NCBI GenBank assembly: GCA_963662575.1
Contig: OY759723.1
Location: 4,526,001 to 4,590,000 of the forward strand
Direction: 5' to 3'
DNA: 64,000 bases
Origin: Bin5 sp963662575
GTDB taxonomy: Bacteria; Chloroflexota; Anaerolineae; Caldilineales; Caldilineaceae
Below the pieces are notes generated by a model, which saw only the letters and a program-made list of their open reading frames with translations, did no database searches and was not told the DNA's origin. This document shows, in pieces, positions 52,310 through 61,058 of this stretch. The stretch's first letter is position 1. Each line of letters begins with the position of its first letter. Position numbers and translations under genes: made by a program.

Positions 52310-53218
52310 ATGGACGGCGATTTGAAAATCGAGTTTGCGTACAGCGAGGCATACGGTCTGGGCTATGAGCCGGGCATAGCCCGGCGGGATCCCAGCTGCA
52401 TTATTGGTGTGGACGGGCAGTTCCATGTTTGGTACACGAGGACTCCGAACGGCCCGTCAGGCTACGATGCCACTGTTTGGCACGCGACTTCAGTGGACGG
52501 AGTTCGCTGGGAGGAGCAGGGCGAGGCGCTGTCCCGCGGCGGCGCGGGCGACTGGGATGAACAGAGCGTCTTCACGCCAAACATTCTGGTCGCCGAAGGC
52601 CGATACTTTCTCTTCTATACTTCGGTTGAGAAACCATACTCCGAAGAGGCACTTACCGCCATCGGCGTTGCGTGTGCCGATTCACCGGCTGGGCCGTGGA
52701 CGAAAGCCTCGGAAAATCCCGTGTTGTGTACGGGAACCGATAATGCGTGGGACAGTCACAGGGTTGATGATTCCTGTCTCGTCGTGCGGGATGGACGCTA
52801 CTGGCTCTACTACAAGGGCCGTCAAAAAGGGCTTAGCCCGCGTGAGACCAGAATGGGGCTTGCCGTGGCCGAAGCGCCTCTGGGTCCATACCGGAAGGCT
52901 GAAGAGAATCCTTTGATTGAGGGGGGACACGAGGTCTGTGTATGGCAGCAAGGCACAGGCGTGGCGGCACTTGTCCAACCCAACGGTCCGGAGGGCGGAA
53001 CGTTGCGGTACAGCGAGGACGGCATTCATTTTCGCAGATGCGCTGTAGTGAGACCTCCGCAGGCCCCTGGGCCGTATCGCGCGGACTTTCTTGAGGACGA
53101 GAAGCTAGGCGCCGGCATCGAATGGGGGCTGCATATCAGCTTGCGGTCGCGTCAGTTGCCATTTCTGGAACGATTTACGTGTTCGGAGTTGGTGGGTGAC
53201 TGGCATCTGACCCACTGA
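52310..53218 (+). CDS. Five-bladed beta-propeller glycosidase, GH43/GH117-like (second copy)
   Basis: 302 residues from the ATG at 52310, preceded by GAAGGG. RRDPSCIIGVDGQFHVWYTR, WDEQSVFTPNILVAEGRYFLFY, RVDDSCLVVRDGRYWLYYKGR and GGHEVCVWQQGTGVAALV align with the paralogue at 49988 along the full length. The two catalytic Asp residues of the propeller glycosidases (in RDPS and VDD) are conserved. Substrate is inferred as a galactan- or anhydrogalactose-type unit. No signal peptide, so probably intracellular and dependent on import. Confidence 0.83.
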   Translation: MDGDLKIEFAYSEAYGLGYEPGIARRDPSCIIGVDGQFHVWYTRTPNGPSGYDATVWHATSVDGVRWEEQGEALSRGGAGDWDEQSVFTPNILVAEGRYFLFYTSVEKPYSEEALTAIGVACADSPAGPWTKASENPVLCTGTDNAWDSHRVDDSCLVVRDGRYWLYYKGRQKGLSPRETRMGLAVAEAPLGPYRKAEENPLIEGGHEVCVWQQGTGVAALVQPNGPEGGTLRYSEDGIHFRRCAVVRPPQAPGPYRADFLEDEKLGAGIEWGLHISLRSRQLPFLERFTCSELVGDWHLTH

Positions 53219-53565
53219 ATTGTAACCTATTCCTACTCACAGAGTTTAGAAAAGCCGAAGAGTTGAATGCCATGAGCGGGATTCATGTCGAAGAATTCAC
53301 TCTGTGAGGGATTGAATCAAGGAAGCCTTATACATGTAAGAGGTCGAGAGCCATTGGCGTCGACCTGTCTTGACTCTTCTTCGGAGAGCCCGGGGCGTAG
53401 ATTCCGGGACACCTGATGAAGGTATTCTGCCGTTGCAGCGTGACGCCGCCCCTGGCGACGCTGTTGGCCAAACCAGAACCAATAGCTGCTTGTGCACCTG
53501 ATCATAGTGTTGTTAATGATCTTGAGGCAGATCAGTACTGTCTTTCATAGACGAAGGAACTCAGC
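53219..53565. other. Intergenic stretch of 347 bases
   Basis: No supported gene. A minus-strand frame of about 62 codons at 53317-53505 is Arg/Ser-rich and was not accepted. There is an imperfect inverted pair CACAGAGT (53238-53245) and ACTCTGTG (53300-53307). It separates the glycosidase/sulfatase trio from the esterase gene. Confidence 0.4.
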
Positions 53566-54648
53566 ATGACGACATTCGAAGCTGCCACAAAAGCACTGAC
53601 AGTTTCCGAAAATGGCTCCCCGAAGCAAAGAAACAAGGACGGGGAACCACTCGGTCAGAAGACAAATGCGATCCGCTGGCTTCAGAAACAGGTCATGCGG
53701 AAAGCCGGGGAGTTGCCCACCGAATTCCACAGCAAGGTTGATTGGGAGGTCTTTCGAGACCGGGTCAGAAGCGAACTTCCACCGACAATAGGTATTCCTG
53801 AATTTCCGCCCTTGCGTGAAAGTCTGGTGCGCGGCCGCATCCAAGTTGCGGAGGAAAATATTTGTGAGCGAGTCGACATTTATGTAGACGAGGACTACGC
53901 AATTCCGGCATTTGTGTTTCTGCCTTCGCAGTTGCAAGCAGAGCCAATGCCGGGTCTGGTTTGGAATCCCGGTTGGCCAGAAGACAAGTGGAAACCCGCT
54001 TATCAGGCTTTTGCCGTTCGGATGGCAGAGCAAGGATTCGCAGTCCTAGTCCTTGATCATGCCCCTTTTGGAGAGACTTCGCCTATGAAGGACAAGGCAG
54101 ACATGGGGATGTCCTTACTGATGGGGATGGGGGATGTTATTGGTATGAGCCAATTGGGATTGCGGGCGGCGGAAACGATGCGAGCAGGGGAGTACCTGAG
54201 GGCGCGTGCCGATGTTGATGAGCAACGGGTTGCTATTTCCGGCCTCTGCCAGGGAGGCATGGATACGTGGCTGGTGGCAGCGCTGGACGAACGCTTCTGC
54301 GCGGCCGCGCCGTTGTGCGCTGCGACCACGTATGAGGTGCACATGGTCGAGATGGCATCTTATTTTGCTAACGCAGATTCTTCGCCCTTTCCTTTCGGCA
54401 TTCTGAATGTGTGCGATATTCAGCACCTGCACGCGGCGATTGCGCCGCGCCCACTCCTGGTGCGGGCCAATCTGGGAGATCAGTGGTGGCCCGTGAGCGG
54501 GTTCGATGATGTCGAAACTCTAACTCGCCAAGTGTACCGGCTCTACGATGCTGAAGACAGGGTCGATTTCAGGGCCGAGGTTCATGAACACAACCTCACC
54601 GGCCCCTTTGCCGATGCCCTCGAAGCGTTCCTGCTGCAGTATGTATAG
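53566..54648 (+). CDS. Alpha/beta hydrolase (dienelactone hydrolase/acetyl xylan esterase-like) with Cys nucleophile
   Basis: 360 residues. The nucleophile elbow is ISGLCQGGMDT with Cys at 228 in place of Ser, as in dienelactone hydrolases; LVRANLGDQWWPVSG would hold the Asp and VHEHNLTGPF the His. LVWNPGWPEDKWKPAYQAFAVRMAEQGFAVLVLDHAPFGET precedes the cap. It resembles the large acetyl-xylan-esterase-type cluster seen in glycan loci. Substrate unknown; ester or lactone hydrolysis is the best guess. A GACGAAGGAAC site precedes the ATG. Confidence 0.83.
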   Translation: MTTFEAATKALTVSENGSPKQRNKDGEPLGQKTNAIRWLQKQVMRKAGELPTEFHSKVDWEVFRDRVRSELPPTIGIPEFPPLRESLVRGRIQVAEENICERVDIYVDEDYAIPAFVFLPSQLQAEPMPGLVWNPGWPEDKWKPAYQAFAVRMAEQGFAVLVLDHAPFGETSPMKDKADMGMSLLMGMGDVIGMSQLGLRAAETMRAGEYLRARADVDEQRVAISGLCQGGMDTWLVAALDERFCAAAPLCAATTYEVHMVEMASYFANADSSPFPFGILNVCDIQHLHAAIAPRPLLVRANLGDQWWPVSGFDDVETLTRQVYRLYDAEDRVDFRAEVHEHNLTGPFADALEAFLLQYV

Positions 54649-54906
54649 GTAAGACACTATCGTCCAGAAACTGGTCCGTGACCTGTTTGACCAGTCTTGA
54701 GGTCATCTTGCGAATGGAACTGGACGGCGCCTCAATCTTAAACTGCTCGACTAGTGATTTTGGGGGAAGGGTATGCTTGCGCCTGGAATTTCGAGTCTGA
54801 ATTGGCAGGGAGGATTCTGGTGGTTGCGAGTTTCGCTGTGCGCCAAGATGAGTGAATTTGCGGAAGCCATTTTCTGAAAGATAGAGCGAGGCACGAGGCA
54901 TTTCAT

Positions 54907-56064
54907 ATGAGAGTCGATTCGGTCAAGACATATTTGGTGGATTCTGGTTCGGCCAAGCATTGGCTGTTCGTCAAGGTTGAGACGGACGAAGGGATACACG
55001 GATGGGGCGAGGCGTACACACAGCTTGACAGGGACCGGGTCATCGAGCGACAGATCGATGAACTCTCCCGATACCTGGTGGGGAGATCGCCTTTTGATAT
55101 CAAGCAGTTTTGCTTCTCTGCTTATTCCGACTTTGCAGGCAAGCGTGGCAGCTTGGAGCTTTTCTGCGCCATCAGCGGTCTGGAACAGGCGCTGTGGGAC
55201 ATTGTCGGCAAGGCTACCGGTCAGCCTGTGTACAACTTATTGGGAGGTCGAACTCGGCGGCGGTTGCGGGTATACGCAAATGGCTGGGGCGGCGCACAGC
55301 CGCGAGACGAACTGGCAGACCGCGCCAAGGCCGTAGTTGAACGCGGCTTCAACGCGCTGAAATTCGACCCATTCCCTGGTCTGTGGCGGGCCTTTATCGA
55401 CCGCCATGACGAGGAGGAGGCCGTAGACCGGGTGAGGGCGGTGCGGGAGGCGGTTGGAAAGGACGTGGACATTCTGGTTGAAGTGCATCGGCGGCTGGCG
55501 CCGATGCATGCAGTAAGGGTGGCTCGCGCTATGGAACCATACGCCCCATTCTGGTTTGAAGAGCCGGTTTCTGCCCGCGACTTGGGCGCTCTGGCTGAGG
55601 TGCGAAAAGCGATTACCTTACCGGTAGTTACCGGGGAGGAGCTATACACAAAGAACGAATTTCGGGACGTATTTGAGCAGCGGGCCGCTGACATCCTCAA
55701 CCCCGACGTGTGCAACTGCGGAGGTATCCTGGAACTACGCGAGATTGGCGCCATGGCCGAGTCATATCATGTCGCCGTGGCGCCCCACAATTACAATAGC
55801 ACTACAATTGGCCTGGCGGCCACATTGCACGCGTCGGCGGGAATGCCTAACTTCTTGATCACCGAGTACTTCGTCAATTTCGAAGAGGTGGGACGAGAGA
55901 TTGCGGACCAATCTTTCCATGTAGAAGACGGATTCATAACGCTACCGGACAGGCCCGGTCTCGGAATCGACCTGGACGAGCAGGCATTGCGGCAGCGGCC
56001 CTATCGAACGCGATCGCTGCGCGATCTGCCAATAGACTCTGGGTACGACATTGCTGGGGATTGA
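54907..56064 (+). CDS. Mandelate racemase/muconate lactonising enzyme family (sugar-acid dehydratase-like)
   Basis: 385 residues. The enolase-superfamily metal ligands are in VDILVEVH, APFWFEEPV and PVVTGEEL, and VAPHNYNST contains the His of the galactonate-dehydratase-type (H/D dyad) active site. It would remove water from an acid sugar such as galactonate, fitting oxidation by Gfo/Idh proteins. The N-terminal capping domain is complete (VETDEGIHGWGEAY, SGLEQALWDIVGKATGQPVYNLLGG). It is the last of the plus-strand genes here and converges with a nucleotidyltransferase-like gene 11 bp away. Confidence 0.9.
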   Translation: MRVDSVKTYLVDSGSAKHWLFVKVETDEGIHGWGEAYTQLDRDRVIERQIDELSRYLVGRSPFDIKQFCFSAYSDFAGKRGSLELFCAISGLEQALWDIVGKATGQPVYNLLGGRTRRRLRVYANGWGGAQPRDELADRAKAVVERGFNALKFDPFPGLWRAFIDRHDEEEAVDRVRAVREAVGKDVDILVEVHRRLAPMHAVRVARAMEPYAPFWFEEPVSARDLGALAEVRKAITLPVVTGEELYTKNEFRDVFEQRAADILNPDVCNCGGILELREIGAMAESYHVAVAPHNYNSTTIGLAATLHASAGMPNFLITEYFVNFEEVGREIADQSFHVEDGFITLPDRPGLGIDLDEQALRQRPYRTRSLRDLPIDSGYDIAGD

Positions 56065-56074
56065 GTCAGGCAAT

Positions 56075-56650
56075 TCAGTCGGATAGACGCGATTGATACA
56101 TCTCTTTCAGAATCTCGAATTTTCGATGGTACTCCACTGGGTCCTGTTTCAGGCTTTCGGTAGCATAGCGGGTCATGATCTCGCCAAAGAACCTGCTCAG
56201 CAAGGATAGTTCAAGGCGTCCGCTGTCCAGCAGTGTCAACACGTCTTCAGAATCGCTTTCGGTACCCCGTTCAATCTTGCTGAGGGCGATGCTGTACAAG
56301 TCAAAATGAAAGACATCAAGCTGACCATAACGGCCAATGTACTGGCTGCGCTCCTGGTGGCCCGACGGAAGAGGAATGAACTCCGCAGGTGAGGCCTCTT
56401 CAATATTCAAGGAGAGCTGTTCTTTCAGGTCGCGAACAGCCGCGACAAATGCACCGTGATGTTCGTCGGCAACCTCGAAGGTGATTTCTATGTCAAGGGT
56501 TTTCTGGCGAAAGCTTTCATTGACCATGGTCGTACTGCCCGACAGGTAAAGACGACCCGGCCTCGTGAAGCGTCGCCCCAGTCTTTGCAGGAACAGTTCG
56601 TTTCGCTGACGATCAGTTAGAGGGCGCATACGGCGAGTTGCTTTCGCCAT
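56075..56650 (-). CDS. Nucleotidyltransferase-like protein (DUF6036-type), second gene of pair
   Basis: 191 residues. RLYLSGSTTMVNESFRQKTLDIEITFEV matches the GS-type nucleotidyltransferase core seen in minimal nucleotidyltransferase toxins and DUF6036 proteins, with the DIEIT acidic pair in place. The C-terminal half is helical. Such proteins are often partners in toxin-antitoxin-like or defence modules (AbiEii-like). Twenty-three bp upstream lies a 164-residue protein of unknown function on the same strand, and the M81 gene lies before that. The function is inferred from fold only. Confidence 0.68.
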   Translation of the reverse strand: MAKATRRMRPLTDRQRNELFLQRLGRRFTRPGRLYLSGSTTMVNESFRQKTLDIEITFEVADEHHGAFVAAVRDLKEQLSLNIEEASPAEFIPLPSGHQERSQYIGRYGQLDVFHFDLYSIALSKIERGTESDSEDVLTLLDSGRLELSLLSRFFGEIMTRYATESLKQDPVEYHRKFEILKEMYQSRLSD

Positions 56651-56673
56651 CTTCAGCTGCTCAAAGAACCGAC

Positions 56674-57168
56674 CTATAGTATTTTTAAGGCTTCCAGACG
56701 GGCGAAAGGATACTGTGATCGCGCCTGCCAGGCTTCAGCCAGCGTATATAACCCCGTCTTGCCAAATCGTTCCTCTGGTGGAGGCAGGTTCATTTGGCGT
56801 GAAAACAGATCGGGCAAGAGGGTCATGTCGTCGAGGTAGATACTCAAACGCGATCGCCAATTTCGTTGTAAGTAGACCGCGGCCATGTACAGGGTCTGCA
56901 ATTCCAGAGATTGAGGGGCGTCCAGCCGGGCAGCCAGAGTTGGGACACTCTCGGCCAGAGCCGGCTGGCGCAAAAAGAGAGGAACGATCGCCAATTTAAG
57001 CCGTGCATCCGGTTGGCGCAGCAGTGCAGTTAACAAGTGCACGGGAGATTTCAGGACCTCGTCCGCGCGGGCATCACTAGGAACGAGATATGTGATGCCA
57101 CGGTCCCGCAGGGCCGCCACCAAGGCTTCTCTCGGGTAATTTTCACCAGATTGGGCCTGCTCGTCCAA
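56674..57168 (-). CDS. Hypothetical helical protein, first gene of pair with nucleotidyltransferase
   Basis: 164 residues starting at TTG 57166-57168 with a strong AGGAGG site upstream, which decides this start. No recognised family; the sequence is mostly helical with ALVAALRDRGITYLVPS, LKLAIVPLFLRQPAL and LELQTLYMAAVYLQRNW. It lies 38 bp after the M81 metallopeptidase gene and 23 bp before the nucleotidyltransferase gene. A toxin- or antitoxin-like partnership is possible by analogy to other nucleotidyltransferase pairs, but is not shown. Confidence 0.6.
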   Translation of the reverse strand: MDEQAQSGENYPREALVAALRDRGITYLVPSDARADEVLKSPVHLLTALLRQPDARLKLAIVPLFLRQPALAESVPTLAARLDAPQSLELQTLYMAAVYLQRNWRSRLSIYLDDMTLLPDLFSRQMNLPPPEERFGKTGLYTLAEAWQARSQYPFARLEALKIL

Positions 57169-57206
57169 GACTCCTCCTACTTTCTCAGGGGAATGAGTGC
57201 GAACCC

Positions 57207-58658
57207 CTACGCAAACGGGTCGTCGACCCAGGGATACTTGTTCAGATCAACGCGTGTGAACGGAATCTCGGTATAGCGGGGCGCGACGGCACCGGGTGCG
57301 GCCATGTAGATGATTTTCGATGCGATCGGCGCGAAACCGGCATAGAAGTGTTGTGAAGACTTTACCACCATCAGGCGCTTCTGACTCGGATCGATGCCAT
57401 GGTTACTGAATACATCCGGGCTGAACGCTTGAACGCGCCTGCTGGAAACAATGATATCGATGCCGTTGCAGTGCAGGCAGACGGAATCGCCGCAAGGGAT
57501 GCGGACAGGATCACCTTGCTGGGGCCATTCCTGAACCATGTCCTCGACGATGCTTGACACTGTGACGGTCAGGTCGAGCGGGTCGCCGGACATTGGACCC
57601 ATCTTGCCTCCGAGGCGCAAATCCAATTTAGCGCCGACGCCGCCTGAGATGGCGACCTGTACTGCGATTGGATCCCACATCATGGCAACGGCGGCGTTTT
57701 CGATGCCTTGATCCAGCATTGCCTTGAGCATGAATGTCGAGTCGCTGCCGGCGCCGCCGCCGGCGTTGTCGGCGCGGTCGGCGATGACTATTGGACCGGG
57801 TGGAGCCGCTTGTGCCTGGGCAAGCGCTTCATCGATCGAGTGTGGCGTTTGGTCGAGTTCGCGGCGCATGCCATGAAATCTGCGCCCGATCTCTTCTGCC
57901 ACTTGTGCGGCCTGGTCTGCATTGCCATCGGTGATTGCCAATGCCTGCGCGCCGCAGGTGGGCACGTCTGCCCAGGGGAAGCAGTGGACCAACGAGATGG
58001 AGAGGATACCATCCTTTCCTTCCATAGCCAGGATTTCGTCTACAAAGCTGCGAAGTGGTTCATACGAGGTCAGGTACAGGCCGATCATGCGGCAGTCAAA
58101 CAGAGCCATGGTCGGATTTGTCTTGCCTTCGGCGGCATCGGCGATTATGTTGAAGAGGTCAGCGGCTCGATTGACGACGTCGGTATGAGGATACTCTTTG
58201 TATAGTACGATTGCGTCGGCGGTATCGATCATGGCCTGGGTGACATCGCAGTGGAGATCCAGTTCGACGCCGATTTTTGCGTCTGGTCCGACAATATGTC
58301 GAACACGATCAATGATGTCGGTCTCGCAGTCGTCGTACCCTTCTGCCACCATTGCGCCGTGCAGTCCCAGCAGGACAATATCTACAGGCATCGCGGCTTG
58401 AAGTCTTTGCAGGAGCTCATCGCGCAGGCTTTCGTAGGTGCTGCGGGTCGTGAAGCCCGCGGGCTGTGCGTTGGCATACAGTCCAAAAACGTACTCCCAG
58501 CCACGGGCCAGCGTGTCCGACTTGAATTGGTCGAAAGCCCTCATCGTGCCTTCTTCAACGTCATCCTCCGGGCGAATGACTGTGTAATCACGCATGCCAG
58601 TGGGCATTGGTGAAAAGGTATTGGTTTCGGTCGAGATTCCGCCGGCAAATACTTTCAT
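57207..58658 (-). CDS. M81-family metallopeptidase (MlrC-like)
   Basis: 483 residues. KVFAGGISTETNTFSPMPTG at the start, VLLGLHGAMVAEGYDD, VELDLHCDVT and VIADRADNAGGGAGSDSTFML are the MlrC zinc-site and family signatures. MlrC finishes microcystin breakdown in Sphingomonas; in other bacteria the family acts on unknown small peptides or amides. The gene is divergent from the Gfo/Idh gene at 58872, sharing a 210-bp intergenic region. AGGTTGATGCAATG-type context offers a weak ribosome-binding AAAGAAAGG. Confidence 0.88.
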   Translation of the reverse strand: MKVFAGGISTETNTFSPMPTGMRDYTVIRPEDDVEEGTMRAFDQFKSDTLARGWEYVFGLYANAQPAGFTTRSTYESLRDELLQRLQAAMPVDIVLLGLHGAMVAEGYDDCETDIIDRVRHIVGPDAKIGVELDLHCDVTQAMIDTADAIVLYKEYPHTDVVNRAADLFNIIADAAEGKTNPTMALFDCRMIGLYLTSYEPLRSFVDEILAMEGKDGILSISLVHCFPWADVPTCGAQALAITDGNADQAAQVAEEIGRRFHGMRRELDQTPHSIDEALAQAQAAPPGPIVIADRADNAGGGAGSDSTFMLKAMLDQGIENAAVAMMWDPIAVQVAISGGVGAKLDLRLGGKMGPMSGDPLDLTVTVSSIVEDMVQEWPQQGDPVRIPCGDSVCLHCNGIDIIVSSRRVQAFSPDVFSNHGIDPSQKRLMVVKSSQHFYAGFAPIASKIIYMAAPGAVAPRYTEIPFTRVDLNKYPWVDDPFA

Positions 58659-58871
58659 TGCATCAACCTTTCTTTGGGAGGATAATAGGGGTAGGTTTCA
58701 TGGTTTTGATAGACATAGACAATGTGGTTGGGCTGTGCTGCCATTTGAAACAGATGTTAGCATAGGTGACCGCTGCAGGGTATTATCTCACGGCGAGTGA
58801 ATTGGTCTTGGGGGAAGCCGCGAGATTGTGCGCCGGAAGCATTTCCAGCCTCCAGACAAGGACAGCAGAGG

Positions 58872-59885
58872 ATGACAACTGAATCGCAGAAAAAGTATCG
58901 TGTGGCCCTGGTAGGGACAGGGGGAATATCGCGCGGGCATGCGACGGCTTGCGAAAATTCTGACAGGGCCGAGCTCGCGGCTGTATGTGATGTCTCAGAT
59001 GAAGCTCTTGAACGATTCACTCAGCAGTTTGCGGTGCCATATGTATATTCCTCACTGGATGAGATGCTGGCGGCTGGGGAATACGATATTGCCGTAATCT
59101 GCGTTTGGGGTGTTTTGCATGCGCAGGTGGGAATGCAGCTGGCGGCTTCAGGCCGGGTGCGGGCGATCCTGTGCGAGAAGCCGTTTACGCAGAGCGAAGC
59201 AGAGGCCAGAGCTTTTGTGGCGGCCGGCGACGAACATGGTGTTCTGGTGGCGGAAGCTTTCAAATTCCGACACCACCCAATGCATTTGAAGGCGGAGGAG
59301 ATCGTCAGGCAGGGCGGGATAGGCAAGTTGCTCAATGTACGCAGCACATTTTGTACGAACGTTGCCTATGAAACACGGCGGCCGGAATACAACTGGCGAT
59401 GGAACCGCGGCCAGGGCGGCGGGGCCATTTACGACCTGGCTTGCTACAACGTACACCAAGCCCGCCATATCTTTGGAGGGGAGCCAGAAATCGTTTTTGC
59501 CGCGCAGACAAAGGGCGTCGAGGTGGACGATGCTGCCTACATCTCGTTGGTCTTTTCTGGTGGACGGACCGCGCACCTGTCGGTGGGATTCGATGGATGG
59601 GCTTCGCAGTACGTGGAGATCAGCGGAGACGCCGGACTATTGCGAATCGGCAAGGCGTGGAACAACGAGAATCAGGACGTGACGTTGGAACACCATTCGG
59701 CGGCAGGAGTCGAGGTGATAGAATTTCCGCCAACGCACCAGTTTACGCATCAGCTGGAACATCTCTGCGACTGCCTCGAGAGCGGACAAGACCATCGAAT
59801 TTCGCCGCAGAACAGTATCGAGCAGATGCGGGTGTTGGATGCTATTGCGGAGTCGATGCAGACCGGCGCGGCTGTTCGGCTCTGA
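58872..59885 (+). CDS. Gfo/Idh/MocA-family oxidoreductase
   Basis: About 337 residues from the ATG at 58872 (AGAGG directly upstream). RVALVGTGGISRGHATACE, CEKPFTQS and GGGAIYDLACYNVHQARHIFGGEP are canonical for the NAD(P)-binding and catalytic parts. A frame extension of 25 codons upstream is not family-like. It is in line with the PhyH gene at 60027, 141 bp downstream, and divergent from the M81 gene. Confidence 0.9.
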   Translation: MTTESQKKYRVALVGTGGISRGHATACENSDRAELAAVCDVSDEALERFTQQFAVPYVYSSLDEMLAAGEYDIAVICVWGVLHAQVGMQLAASGRVRAILCEKPFTQSEAEARAFVAAGDEHGVLVAEAFKFRHHPMHLKAEEIVRQGGIGKLLNVRSTFCTNVAYETRRPEYNWRWNRGQGGGAIYDLACYNVHQARHIFGGEPEIVFAAQTKGVEVDDAAYISLVFSGGRTAHLSVGFDGWASQYVEISGDAGLLRIGKAWNNENQDVTLEHHSAAGVEVIEFPPTHQFTHQLEHLCDCLESGQDHRISPQNSIEQMRVLDAIAESMQTGAAVRL

Positions 59886-60026
59886 TTTGCCGGTAAAGTT
59901 GACAAAGGGGCGACGGTTGGATAGGATTTTGTCGACCCCTACTCAGAATGGCCCGCCGCCCTCAGAGGATCGAGGCGTCGGGAGTAGAGTTGGATCGCCC
60001 AAGCGAGCCCACAGGAGAACTGAACC

Positions 60027-60872
60027 ATGGCAGTCCTTGACGCAATTCCGGATATGGAGCGGGACCTGAGGTATTTTCCTACGACGACGACAGAGCCAAA
60101 AAAGCTGACGCCTGAACAAATTGACCAATTCAATGAGAAAGGGTATGTCTTTCCCATTGATCTTTTCTCGGAGGAAGAGGCCAACGCCAACCGTCGGTAT
60201 TTTGACAGTCTGTTGAAGATGGCAGCGGACGCAGGGCTTGACAGTTATTCGGTCGAGAGCTGGCACACGCATTGTGCGGGCGTCTATGATCTGGTCACGA
60301 ACGACCGAATACTGGATTATGTTGAGGATATACTTGGTCCGAACCTTGTATGCACGATGACGCACTATTTCTCCAAGATGCCAGGGGACATAAAGTCAGT
60401 ATACTGGCACCAGGACGCATCTTTCTGGGCATTGACGCCGAGCAAGGTTGTGACGGTATGGTTGGCGATCGATGACGTTGACGTGGAAAACGGTGCGATG
60501 AAGCTGTTCTCAGGCACACATTTGTTGGGCCGCATTCCGTTTGAATGGGTGAGTGACGAGGAAGACGGCGTACTCAACCAGCACGTCCACAATCCGGAGC
60601 AATATGGGCAGCCAGTATCGGTTGCGTTGAAGGCCGGTCAGATATCGCTGCACACTGACATGCTCTTGCACGGCTCACAACCGAACCCTTCCAACCGTCG
60701 CAGATGTGGTCTGACACTTCGCTACTTTCCAGCGGATGTGCGAGGGAGCGAGCCGGACAGCGCTCCGGGGATCATTGCGCGCGGGGTCGACCCGGACGGT
60801 TACTGGCAGCCAATGCCGCGGCCCGAGGGAGAAGCAATTCCGCCTCGAAAACTCGAGGCGAAGACGGAGTAG
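60027..60872 (+). CDS. PhyH-family Fe(II)/2-oxoglutarate oxygenase
   Basis: 281 residues with the full triad: VYWHQDASFW (HxD), FSGTHLLG and DMLLHGSQPN (distal His). LTPEQIDQFNEKGYVFPIDLF is the conserved start of the group. It is therefore likely active; substrate unknown. CACAGGAG precedes the ATG. A perfect intrinsic terminator lies 100 bp downstream. It may be co-transcribed with the Gfo/Idh gene before it. Confidence 0.92.
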   Translation: MAVLDAIPDMERDLRYFPTTTTEPKKLTPEQIDQFNEKGYVFPIDLFSEEEANANRRYFDSLLKMAADAGLDSYSVESWHTHCAGVYDLVTNDRILDYVEDILGPNLVCTMTHYFSKMPGDIKSVYWHQDASFWALTPSKVVTVWLAIDDVDVENGAMKLFSGTHLLGRIPFEWVSDEEDGVLNQHVHNPEQYGQPVSVALKAGQISLHTDMLLHGSQPNPSNRRRCGLTLRYFPADVRGSEPDSAPGIIARGVDPDGYWQPMPRPEGEAIPPRKLEAKTE

Positions 60873-60972
60873 ATAGGGGGCTCACGAGGGCAGATCTGAG
60901 AGTCAGGCGCGGTCGCGGCTCTCCGGCCGTGAGGATGGTTCCGGGTAGAAACCAGGTTTCGCTTCAGATTTG

Positions 60973-61016
60973 AAACGGCGCAACATCCCGATTGACGGGA
61001 TATGTTGCGCCGTTTT
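60973..61016. terminator. Strong bidirectional intrinsic terminator
   Basis: AAACGGCGCAACAT pairs with ATGTTGCGCCGTTT (14 bp), with an inner CCCG/CGGG helix around a five-base loop; T-runs flank it in both orientations (AAA on the left, TTTT on the right). It lies between the convergent PhyH genes at 60027 and 61059 and should stop both transcripts. Confidence 0.9.
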
Positions 61017-61058
61017 CGTTATTGGCTGGGATGAGGGGCAAATTCAATGCGAGTTCGT

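Noticed and set aside
53317..53505. Short Arg/Ser-rich minus-strand frame
   Set aside because: No start signal and no resemblance to known proteins.
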